Shown here in pieces: positions 1-9,289 of a DNA stretch of 64,000 nt (positions are counted from its first letter, which is position 1; every line of letters starts with the position of its first letter). Origin of the DNA: Wolfiporia cocos (taxonomy: Eukaryota; Basidiomycota; Agaricomycetes; Polyporales; Phaeolaceae); the NCBI GenBank assembly GCA_029448655.1, contig JACCLO010000025.1, forward strand, positions 123,556-187,555, read 5' to 3'. A program made the position numbers and the translations under genes. The notes beneath the pieces are model-generated. The model was not told the origin of the DNA. It made no database searches and was given only the letters and a program-made list of their open reading frames with translations.

Positions 1-700
1 GCGATCTGCCTCAAAGGCACCGCATCCTTTCGCAGTAGAAGGCATTTTGTAGAAGCTCGGGGTGTGTGTAAACAAGGCCTCCTGCGATCATGAGCGATTT
101 GAGTATCAGTGCCGATGATCTCAATAATTTTTTGTTACGAGAGACGAAAGTGGGTTTAAGCTGCCCAGAATTGCTACTGTCCACAATGGAAGCCTGCCGT
201 AATTGAGGGCCCTAACGCGTATAACGGAAAGGACTAGTCGTACAACATGTCAGCTTCAACCCAAAACGTTCAGCACTTCCACCTACCCGCGGCACAGGCC
301 AGCATCAGCGCTTCTAGGGCGAATTGACAATATACAAGGGCAAGGCAGCTATGAATCAGTGAATATCGACACTCAGGTGGCGACAGGCTTCTGCACGACC
401 CACAAGCACTGTATAATGCACGCATAATTAGTATCTCATTAGCATCGTCAGTAGTGTACGAATCTCATACCCGCTGTCCTCCAATCATAGGCTCCTCGAT
501 CCATTGAGCGAGTGTCAGCGTCATGCATATCGTATGTAGCAGTCCAGAGTATCGAGTGGTATAAAAGAGACATGCAGCAGTGGAGAACTTCACTTGCGCA
601 TGCCAAACGTATCGAATCTCGTTGCCGAGTGTCAGAAGATAATCGTACCAGTAAATCACTGTGACGAGTCTTCAGTACTCCACAGCATTAGCAAGGGACC
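1..700 (-). pseudogene. DUF6533-family membrane protein, decayed copy 1 (cut by window edge)
   Basis: On the minus strand at about 655-465 a 64-codon frame reads a segment with the core YDYLLTLGNEIRYVW followed by a hydrophobic stretch. This is the pattern I know from the N-terminal part of DUF6533 proteins, basidiomycete-specific multi-pass membrane proteins of unknown function. A 3' splice site (cacag) lies just before this exon. Towards position 1 the homology to copies 2 and 3 continues, but frames are broken. The C-terminal half lies outside the window. The same 64-residue frame is kept in all three copies, so this exon is the best-preserved part. No intact ORF remains. The family call rests on memory of the family pattern and should be confirmed by a profile search. 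Confidence 0.55.
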
Positions 701-2382
701 AGCTCGCGCACCCACAGCTGCGCGATAGCAGTATTGAACGATGATGTCTTCAGCGATCTGTTCTAAGATTTAACTTCGGCTCAAACTTAATGGAGAAAGA
801 CCAGATCAACCTGCTCTAGTGGTCGCGTTGACATGACTATCTGCTTAGAGAGCGGTGTCAAAGGGATTGCCGAGCAGGAGGGTGGGTATAACTTCTCCAG
901 ACAAGAATTCGCAGCCTAGAGTCCGGGCGCAACGCAACTTGACACCAGTAAACACTTATATGGCCAGCGTTATGACTCGGCTAACAAGGGGCAGTAAAAG
1001 CATGGTCTCATCATATGGAGAGTTCAAGATGGGTTTTCACCGCTCAACGTTGCATCGCCCCTGAGATGTGATAGACAGTGCACTGCCATTGCTCGGTAAG
1101 TGATGGAGGTTAGTATATGCCCGATGTTCCGACCAGAACAGCGCTAATCATGCCAGAAATAGGGACCACTAGATTCACCTCTGCAGTTTGGCGGATGAAG
1201 CTTCATTTTCAGTAGACTATTGATACATTCTACGCTCTGATAGAATAGGGCAGTGCGATGAAAGCACTGGAGCACTGGAAGAGGCTATGAGACGGCCCGT
1301 CAGCCAACAGCCAACTAGAGAGTCTTTGAGCGTCCCTGAACTCTGAAGCAGTAATTAGCCTCGCAGCCTCGAGCTGCACCGAGTAACGAATTCATGGTCT
1401 TCAGCGATTCTCAATAATGTAAATCGAAACGCTGTTCATATTAGTATAATCACTTCTTGCTCCAGTTGTTTCATCAGATTCCCATAGTTGCGGGAAGAGC
1501 AAATGCGTAAAGCAGAGCCGCGACCGGAGCTCCTGTCATGATGCTGATTATTATGGTCCCTTCTGCACATTATTGTCACCGACACCGCAGTGTTGCGAAG
1601 CCATGGCGAAACATGCCAGTGGGAGACCCGGACATCCAACCTGAGCGGTAGGTCGCTTCGATACCAGGTGAATGCACTCAATAGAGCGTCCCTCAGGCTA
1701 AAGCTGGTGAGCCATCGCACTGCAGCGGCCAAGCACCTGTTACGTAGGTTAGTGGCGGGGACATTGGTCTTGCGACGATAGCAACGCACCGCGTCTAACG
1801 TTTACTATCCATACACCTACTGATCCAGTTTAAAAAGTGCGGCAAAGCTGCACATCTGCTTTCGATGGGCGTCGATTAGCATCGTATGACGTCATCGAAG
1901 AGATCCATTGAACGTTTGAACCCTGGGCGTCTCCAGGGCCTCAGCCTTTTCAAACGTCCAGAGCTCCCGGTCTCTAACTATTTGCCATTGAGGCGGCGCT
2001 CTATGCTCCTTTCTTGATGTTACAGGCGATTGTGCGGAAGACGTGCCTTTTGAACGAGTAGGGACGTCGCGCTGTAAGACACGAGACAATACGAGTGACT
2101 CAGACTCGGAGTGTACTGGATTGAATGCAAACTTGCAAGACACGAGACGATACGAGTGACTACTCTAGAATCAGCACATGCATCTAGGCTAGCTAAGAGA
2201 CCATTGCTCACCTCAGACTCGGAGTGTAAACGAGTACTGAGGGAGCAGCTACAGAGAGAGCGAAAGAGTATCTACGCTGATTATGTAAGCCACAACGTAC
2301 CATAAACGGTAACTACAGTGTCCGTGTCCTACTGGACTAAGTCCTATCGACTTTCAACAGTGCCTCAGCCTCATGTTGTACT
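701..2382. repeat. Upstream flank of DUF6533 copy 1 (repeat unit, no gene)
   Basis: This stretch is about 80% similar by eye to the flanks of the other two copies: 14101-15147, and 16760-17686 continuing at 19343-19590. Similarity reaches about position 1980. No ORF is shared between the copies, so it looks like duplicated intergenic DNA. From about 1980 to 2382 there is no partner elsewhere in the window, apart from a short internal duplication listed separately. Confidence 0.6.
2076..2228 (+). repeat. Local direct duplication, second copy interrupted
   Basis: A 40 bp module (2076-2115) starting aagacacgagac and ending cagactcggagtgta recurs as two pieces. The first 25 bp are at 2137-2161 with one change, and the last 15 bp are exact at 2214-2228. 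The pieces are separated by 52 bp of unrelated sequence. This looks like a short tandem duplication later split by an insertion. Confidence 0.7.
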
Positions 2383-2387
2383 GGTGA

Positions 2388-3169
2388 TGACACAAGCGCA
2401 ACCTTAAGACACACACCGGGGGAAGGTGGGTCGCATGAAAGCGCCTTCCTGGTCTGGGCATCTCAAGGCACAAAAGGCCAAGACAAGTCTGAGGTTTACG
2501 CTCAAGACTGTCCGGCATATATACTCCTAATCTATTTGTACATGTTTGTGTACGGTGGCTCAGAGGCCTCTACGTACTGGTATCTAACTGGCTATGAGCT
2601 ATGTGCCGGTAATGGCATCGGAGCGCTGGGGTACGCGAGGATGTCCATGGCGACGTAGCGTATAAGGGTCGGATCAGAGGAATAGCCAATCGGTCGGGTT
2701 CGATCGGTGGTTCTCGTCGATCGTAGGCACGCCGGTAATGGCGGGGTTCTAAGTCCGTGATCGGGCGTGGTCTGCCACGATCGGGGTTGGCCAGTACGGG
2801 CCGGGTATAGTGTGAGTTGATCGAGCGTGATCAGCTGCGATCGGGGTGTAGCGCTCTGTGACTGGTAGGGTTCTCAGTCGTGCAGAGCCTTGGGTTATTA
2901 TCCCTGCCTGTTGTACTCGTAATTCAGGGTGCGTAAGGGGTATAGTATAATGTCTATGCCAGTAATGGCGAGTGTCCGTGCGGTAGGGACGCGAGGCGTT
3001 GGGTTTAGTGTTCTGGGTCACGTGCGAGTATAGACCGTCCCCCTAGTTGGCGTATAGCGTAGTGTACAGTGGCGGTTTAGCCTGGGTTTGTACAAGGCGT
3101 ACCGTCATGCTATCGTAGCCTATTGGATTCTAGGGGTCGGCTCGTGACTCCGGGGTTTTAGGGACTAGG
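2388..3169 (-). repeat. Solo LTR of a gypsy-like element, first part (minus strand)
   Basis: In minus-strand reading this is the 3' portion of an LTR of about 1.0 kb whose 5' portion lies at 11348-11560. The outer ends are TGTCACAAGCC at 11560 and GCTTGTGTCA at 2388, giving TG...CA termini. They are flanked by the 5 bp duplication GGTGA at 2383-2387 and 11561-11565. Several blocks match the 362 bp LTRs of the element inserted into it: the first 11 bases, the catgtacaaa and gcatatatac blocks, and the terminal block. It is therefore a longer relative of the same LTR family. No internal region is attached, hence solo. Minus-strand ORFs here are chance. Confidence 0.88.
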
Positions 3170-3531
3170 TGTCACAAGCCGATTTCATTCAGTTAGCCAA
3201 CGACTGAACGACAGCCCTTATCTTATCTAAGCGCCCGCCTAGCATCACGTGCAAGGACCCCGAACACCCCACACGTGCCTAGTCAGACCCCGGACACTCT
3301 TCTCTCGGCTCTACCCCTAGGATAGGGTTATCACGGACTATTAGCTTACGTAATACTGTACAGTAGCCAAACATGTACAAACACCTAGATAGCATATATA
3401 CTGGCCTGACGAGCAGGGTAGCACCCCAGACTCGTCTTGGCCTTTACTGCCTTGAGTAGCCTCAGATCAGGAATACGCTTCCACGCGATAAACATTCCCC
3501 TGAGTAGTTGCTTGAGATAGCACTTGTGTCA
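3170..3531 (+). repeat. 5' LTR of the gypsy element
   Basis: It starts TGTCACAAGCC and ends CTTGTGTCA, so the termini are near-perfect inverted repeats. A TATA-like catatata lies at about 3393-3400. The first 304 bases are identical to the 3' LTR, while the last 58 differ at about 11 positions. Confidence 0.95.
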
Positions 3532-4312
3532 TAAGACGAGTCTCCCCCCCCGCTCTGAGTTCATTCCAGAGCAACCCTGGCGCACTAGGGGCAAAGTGCA
3601 CTTTTCTTTCGCCCTTGTTTGACTTCTGTCATCCGGGCACGTGATCAGTTACCCATACCCGTCTCATCCCAGGGTCAAGGGATTTGAGTTCTGGGGGACC
3701 ACTTGTAAACAGCGTGTAGGGGACCACTCCTACCGTTGCTTCTAAGCTACTGGGCCACTGTCGTGCAACGCGGTGTAAAGGCTTTGGGTTTCAACCCCAC
3801 CGTAGTAGTTGTGTACCCGATGCATAATAATCAAAAGCGTTAAGGGGCCCTACGGCAGTTTACAGAGGGCACTGGGCACCTATTTACCCGCATTACCACA
3901 GCACGTACGGGCATTACCGCCCCCCCCCCCCCCGTCACTATACAACCCAGCGCCCCACCAGGCGGCTGAAGAGGCGCGACACAGCCTGTCCATACGGCCA
4001 CTTGGCCAAATTACGTTTATTTTTTACACGCCCCATCCCAGGTGGATAGTTCCTGTCCCCCCGGTATCCCGAATTAGCTTCGGGGCTGGACAAGGGTTCA
4101 GAGGCAGAGTTTACTAGCCGGCTTTGGGCAGAAAACCCCTTAGCGTTTCTTGGCACACTCCCAAAAAGGAGTGGACTCTGACAGAGGCGGACAAACCGAA
4201 GTTTGTAGTTACCACCCCGATCGCAGCTATAGGCTGATCCACAGTGGGTGGGTAGCGCTTCGAACGTCGCGGCCACTGCTTTTTCTATTTCCGTAAATAA
4301 ACACTACGTACA
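3532..4312 (+). other. Element leader between 5' LTR and gag
   Basis: This is 781 bp of untranslated leader. It contains C-rich tracts (around 3543 and a run of C at about 3920-3933) but no convincing ORF. Expected features are the primer binding site and packaging signal. I could not identify a canonical tRNA-complementary primer site directly after the LTR, so self-priming or an unusual primer is possible. Confidence 0.6.
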
Positions 4313-6406
4313 ATGGCCGCCCCACATGATATCAACTACATCCGCGCCCCACGGCCCGCGCGCAACCCGATCGACCCGCCAACACCTACCGACGTCCCAA
4401 TCAACCCGTTCCACCCAGGGCAGTGGGTGAACTACCAAATGCACAGCCTACCCGACAATTTCGCCATGCTATTGGTAGCCGACAGCATCCACGCCCCACG
4501 CCCCCCAGTAGAAGTTGCCCCGGTTTACACCAAAACCATCGGCCAGCACTCCCCCGCCCGATCACTCGCACACGGAGCATTGGTGGAGGACCAAGGTCCC
4601 GGCATCGAACGGCTGGACCAGGCATTCTACCTGGCAAGGGAACAATCGAACACGGTACGCAGGGGCAGCCAGCTGGGTCACATCGACTCGCCCCTCGCGG
4701 TACAGTGGGCTTTCCCGCCCAACCCGACAACCCACGACTTTGGCCTCCAGTGCCAAAACGTGGCGGCCACAATGGTTCAAACCGGGGTATGGAACGCCAA
4801 CATGGGGGCCCGATTCCTGCGAGAAGCCCAACGGCTTCAAGCAGACGCATTGGCAGCCGGCGACAGAGCATCAGTATACTCGCAACGTCCCCCCCCGTAA
4901 GGTCAGTACCCTCAGTCCCGGAAGAACGATTCCGGCCGGTAGAGAACTGGGTGAGATCCGTCCACATGGGATCCCCCCCACCGGTGAACATCCAACGTAG
5001 GCTCCCGGCAGACCAACCCGTTCCTACCAGGATACACCCCCCCGGTCATCACTCCACAGGTACCATACTCGGCAATGGCAGCAGCACCGGTCCCTCCGTC
5101 GGCTCCCCCCGCAAACATGCACGCGAACACCTGGAGAGCCGCGCCTCTTCAGGGAACACGGGCATCGATGTGGCGGCCCGAGAAACCGGCCAGCTCGCAA
5201 TGGGATGCGTACTCCATGCTCCCAGAGCCACAACCAGACCCCCGGTACAAGTCAAAGGTGCGGGAACCGGAAGCATTCACGGGCGACAACTTCATCCCGT
5301 GGGTAGTAAGGTTAAAGGTGTACATCGATGACAACCGGCCCCTTCTTTTCACGGACAGCAAAAAGATCGGCACTACGATCTCGCTGATCAGGGGTCCCAA
5401 GGTCGACGCCTGGGTAACGGCTTTTACGCGAGAACACTATCGTGACGGTCAATGGCACATGAGCTGGCTTCGATTCATCTGGGAATTACACCAGAAGTTC
5501 GACGACCCCGACTTGGAAAAGAAGTCGGCAGTCGTGGCTGAGAAGCTAAGCATGGCAATCGGCAAAGGCGAGGAGTACTTCCAGGAATTGGAAAGACTCC
5601 TTTCGGAGGCGAAATACGACAAGGAGAACCAGATAGTACATCGCTGGGTCACCGCCGCCATCCCGAAGGAGATCTATACCGCCGTACACTCCGCCTTCGT
5701 CGCCGCCACCGTCAACGATAAGTCGCAGCGCGGGTACAACGTCCAGATCCCGGAGGATTATCAATCCTGGAAACAGGCGATCCTCCGCACGGACAACGCC
5801 ATGCGACGACTCCGCGACGAAGAAAAGCTGCGCCACGGAAAGGGAACGTCATCGGGTACCGACAAAGGAAAGAGTCGGGCAACAGCGCCATCGGAACAGG
5901 GGCCGCGGAAGGAATACTCCGCGGAGGAGAAGGCCAACCTCCTCAAGAGAATCTGCCACTCTTGCAAGAAAACGCAGGCAGAGCAGCCCGGCAAAGGCTG
6001 CAACAAACCGACTTGGCACCAACCCAACTGGAGGCCCCGAGCAGCCACCAGCGGAGGGAACACCGGTGCCGGTCCATCCGCACCAGCGCGGACAAGACAG
6101 GCCGTCGAAGCAGGGAATGATGCTCCGAAGGTCCTGGGCGAAGTCAGCCAGGAGGATTTCATCCGAATGGTTGCAGCCTGGGCCAAGGAGAACCCTGAGG
6201 CCGCAAAGGAAGCTGGACTCAACCAGGTATGTCCCTCCCCCTCTAACCGTTTCTCAGTTCTGGAAGTAGAAGAAACAGTAAATAATGACCCTGCATCTGC
6301 CACGGAGGAGGCCGAACCAGTTGATGGACTTTATGGGCTTGGAACCGGGGCCCCGATATTTGACTACATACATATCTGTACCACGTTCAGTAGACAGGGA
6401 CCATAG
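4313..6406 (+). pseudogene. gag: Gag of the gypsy element (frame-broken)
   Basis: The ATG at 4313 opens a proline-rich frame that stops at 4900 right after a run of eight C (4889-4896). Sensible protein continues in the next frame until a run of seven C at 5037-5043, then returns to the original frame and runs to 6406. The 5230-5750 part has the helical retrotransposon-gag pattern (EAFTGD, then WRLKVYI-type and HQKFDDPD segments) typical of fungal gypsy capsids. Near 5955-6020 a Cys/His cluster (CHSC, then C and H) resembles a nucleocapsid zinc knuckle. The C-rich runs suggest homopolymer length error or slippage. The 3' end overlaps the protease frame by about 120 bp in the +1 frame. Confidence 0.85.
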
Positions 6407-7490
6407 TGACGACGACGAAGCTTCAACATGCTCGTCGGATTCGTTTGTAACAGCCTCGGAGGAGCCTCCCTCTGGAGCTTGGCGGGAGGAAAAAACCGTG
6501 CTTAATTCCTCCATTAACCATGTAAACTATGTACCCATGGACGTAGACCCGGTTGTGGACCCTGATGTGACGATGGCAGACGCATCAGGACCCACAGTCA
6601 AGAAAAAGACTGAAAAGAAAGTGCGGCATAGACGTGCCAAGAAGAAGGCAGTCACGCTCGACATCTATCTAGACCACCCCCCGCGCGATAGCACCCGAGC
6701 GAAAGACCGCCGGGCCGCGGGGTACGACCTACACTCTGCGGAGGAGGTCATTATACCGAACGGAAAGCGTGTCACCGTTAGCACGGGCATCAAGATCAGG
6801 ATGCCCGACGGTGTATACGGCAGAATAGCCCCACGATCCGGACTCGCCCTCAAGGGAGTCGACGTGGAAGACGGTGTAGTAGACGAGGACTACACCAGGG
6901 TACTAAAAGTCATACTGAATAATCAAACTGGAACAGATTATTTGGTCGAGTATGGGGACAGGATAGCCCAGTTCATACTCGAGTGCAACATGACACCCGA
7001 CACGCGAATCGTCAAGAACATTCGGGAAACCACGCATGGTACAGTGGGATTCGGTTCTACCAGAGAGAAACTCCGAGGAAATGTAGTGGGAATCCAGACG
7101 GGAAAACAGGGAAAGCAGATCGAAGTACCGATCACTCTCCACCGCCCTGACGGACGCGCCCTCTTCACGAAAGCGCTAATAGATTCTGGTTCTACGGGAT
7201 CAGTGATCAGTCATGCCTACGTCGAGGAGCATAAACTCGAGCAGATCCCGCTAGACCGGCCCGTCAAGCTGTATAACGCCGACGGTAGTACCAATGCCGC
7301 AGGCAAGATGACACATTACGTCGAACTCCAGATGCAGGTCGACACACATCTGGAAACACGCAAGTTCCACGTCATGGAGCTAGTCTCCGCTGACATTTTC
7401 CTCGGCTTCGACTGGCTGGAGGACCACAATCCAACCATCGACTGGAAGAAACGCCGGATCACCTTCACCTGCGACTGCGAACACGAGTAG
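6285..7490 (+). CDS. pro: dUTPase-aspartic protease segment of Pol
   Basis: This frame holds two enzymes. Residues about 140-270 carry all five trimeric dUTPase motifs in order: AGYDLHSA; GRIAPRSGLALKG; GVVDEDY with the catalytic Asp and Tyr; YGDRIAQFILE; and HGTVGFGST. In motif 5 the usual Arg is His and one Gly is Val. Residues about 275-395 are a retroviral-type aspartic protease with ALIDSGSTGSVIS at the active site and a downstream hydrophobic FLGFDWL. The segment lies in the +1 frame relative to gag and ends at a TAG. The sequence after this TAG continues in the same frame into reverse transcriptase, so the stop is either read through or a point mutation. A dUTPase would limit uracil in the element's cDNA; that role is inferred from retroviruses that encode dUTPase. 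Confidence 0.9.
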   Translation: MTLHLPRRRPNQLMDFMGLEPGPRYLTTYISVPRSVDRDHSDDDEASTCSSDSFVTASEEPPSGAWREEKTVLNSSINHVNYVPMDVDPVVDPDVTMADASGPTVKKKTEKKVRHRRAKKKAVTLDIYLDHPPRDSTRAKDRRAAGYDLHSAEEVIIPNGKRVTVSTGIKIRMPDGVYGRIAPRSGLALKGVDVEDGVVDEDYTRVLKVILNNQTGTDYLVEYGDRIAQFILECNMTPDTRIVKNIRETTHGTVGFGSTREKLRGNVVGIQTGKQGKQIEVPITLHRPDGRALFTKALIDSGSTGSVISHAYVEEHKLEQIPLDRPVKLYNADGSTNAAGKMTHYVELQMQVDTHLETRKFHVMELVSADIFLGFDWLEDHNPTIDWKKRRITFTCDCEHE

Positions 7491-8830
7491 ATCGAGGAAG
7501 GCGATCACATTTATTATATTTTCGCTGACGCATGGATCAGAAACAGAGAAGAATGCAGAGCGGACATCGCAGAGCGAGTACGCGCTACGAAGGCAACCGA
7601 GATCGCCATCGCAGCCGGAAAAACCACGGAAGCAAAAACCTTTGAGGAGGTAGTCCCCGAGTACCTACACGACTTCCGAGACGTGTTTGAGGAAAAGGAA
7701 TTCGACAACCTCCCCGAACGGCGACCGTGGGATCACGCAATCGAACTGCTGCCCAATTCCGAACCATACGCCGGCAAGATCTACGCGCTCTCCCCCAGGG
7801 AGCAGGAAGCGCTAGACGATTTCTTAGAAGAACAGCTACGAACCGGACGCATACGGCCGTCCAAGTCACCATGGGGGGCACCATTCTTCTTCGTCAAAAA
7901 GAAGGATGGGAAACTGAGACCCATACAAGATTATCGGAAATTGAACCAGATGACCAAGAAGAACCGGTACCTGCTCCCATTGATCACGGAGCTGCTCAAC
8001 AAGCTAAAAAGAGCTAAGTACTTCTCGAAATTGGACATTCGTTGGGGATATACAAATGTCAGAATCAAAGAAGGCGACGAGGAAAAAGCCGCCTTCATCA
8101 CTAATCGGGGGCTCTATGAGCCATTAGTGATGTTCTTCGGGATGTGCAATGCACCAGGCACATTCCAAGCTTTGATGAACGACATTTTCCGAGATCTCAT
8201 AATGACGGGCAAAGTCATTGTATACCTAGATGATATCCTTGTTTTCACTGAGGACGAAGCAGAGCACAAAGAGATCCTGCGCAAGGTGCTCCTCGTCCTC
8301 CGTCAAAACAAGCTTACGTGTAAACCAGAGAAATGCGAATTCATGAAAAGCGAAGTCGAATATCTCGGGCATATAATCTCTCACGGGCAGATCCGTATGG
8401 ACCCCACGAAGGTAGCTGCAGTAGCCGATTGGCCAGCACCTCGGAACAAGAAAGAAGTGCAGTCCTTCATCGGATTTGCTAACTTCTACCGGAGATTCAT
8501 ACCCAAGTTCTCCACGGTAGCTCGCCCACTGATCAATCTGACAAAAGACACAGAATGGCAGTGGGGTACGGCGGAACTCGAGTGCTTCGAGAAATTGAAA
8601 AAGATCTTTATCGAAGCACCCGTGTTAGGTATTCCAAACGACGACGACCCCTTCCGCATCGAGGCAGACTCTTCAGACTTTGCAACTGGAGCCTGCCTCA
8701 TGCAGAAGCAGGAAGGCGTGTGGAAACCCATCGCATACCAGAGTAAGACGATGATACCGGCAGAACGTAACTACGAGATATACGATCGAGAGTTACTCGC
8801 TATCATGCGTAGCCCTAGACGAATGGCGCC
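7491..8830 (+). pseudogene. pol: Reverse transcriptase and RNase H N-terminal part
   Basis: The same frame as the protease continues without another stop until 8897. Reverse transcriptase motifs are clear: KKKDGKLRPIQDYRKLN; a LDI motif near SKLDIRWGYTNVRI, where Arg replaces the usual residue before WGY; FFGMCNAPGTFQ; and the catalytic YLDD at about 8224-8235. The thumb and connection follow (YLGHIIS, FIGFANFYRRFIPKFS). RNase H begins at FRIEADSSDFATGACL and reaches RELLAIM. Near 8813 one extra A throws the frame off, and the RNase H domain continues in the next frame. Confidence 0.92.
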
Positions 8831-9258
8831 ATTTCGTAATGGGAGCAAAGCACCCTGTAGAAGTACTAACGGACCACAAGAACTTAGAGTATTTTAAGAC
8901 GCCGCAGAAAATTAATCCGCGACAAGCCCGGTGGATGACGGAACTTGCCGAGTATGACCTACATCTCGTGCACATCCCCGGCAAAACCAACGGAAGGGCC
9001 GACGGGCTTTCCCGAAGAAGTGATCACGGCAACGACAAGGATCACCTCGAAGGGCAAGTCGTCCTGAAGCCACACCTATTCGTCGAAGATAGCGCAGAAA
9101 GGCTGCGATCCTCATTCTATACTGTAGTCAAAGGGATAACCTACGACGAAGTAAAAGAGAGGGTCAAAGCGGAAGCCGCTCTCTACGAAGGAAAGGGAAG
9201 GAGTAGAAGCAGGGGAAACGACCGAAGGACGGTCTGCGGTTTAGGAGGGGGAGGATGA
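8815..9258 (+). pseudogene. pol: RNase H C-terminal part and linker of Pol
   Basis: After the frame break near 8813 the frame reads ALDEWRHFVMGAKHPVEV, then LTDHKNLEYF and HIPGKTNGRADGLSR. These are the C-terminal landmarks of gypsy RNase H, including the Asp of TDHKNL. The following 80 residues are the variable tether to integrase. The frame closes at 9258, shortly before a second break, near 9290, restores the integrase zinc-binding region. Confidence 0.88.
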
Positions 9259-9289
9259 TCATTCCCCGGGACGAAGAACTTAATAGGAA

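Noticed and set aside
4423..5331. 302-codon frame overlapping gag start
   Set aside because: Only its middle part (about 4897-5037) reads as gag, explained by shifts at C runs; the rest is shadow.
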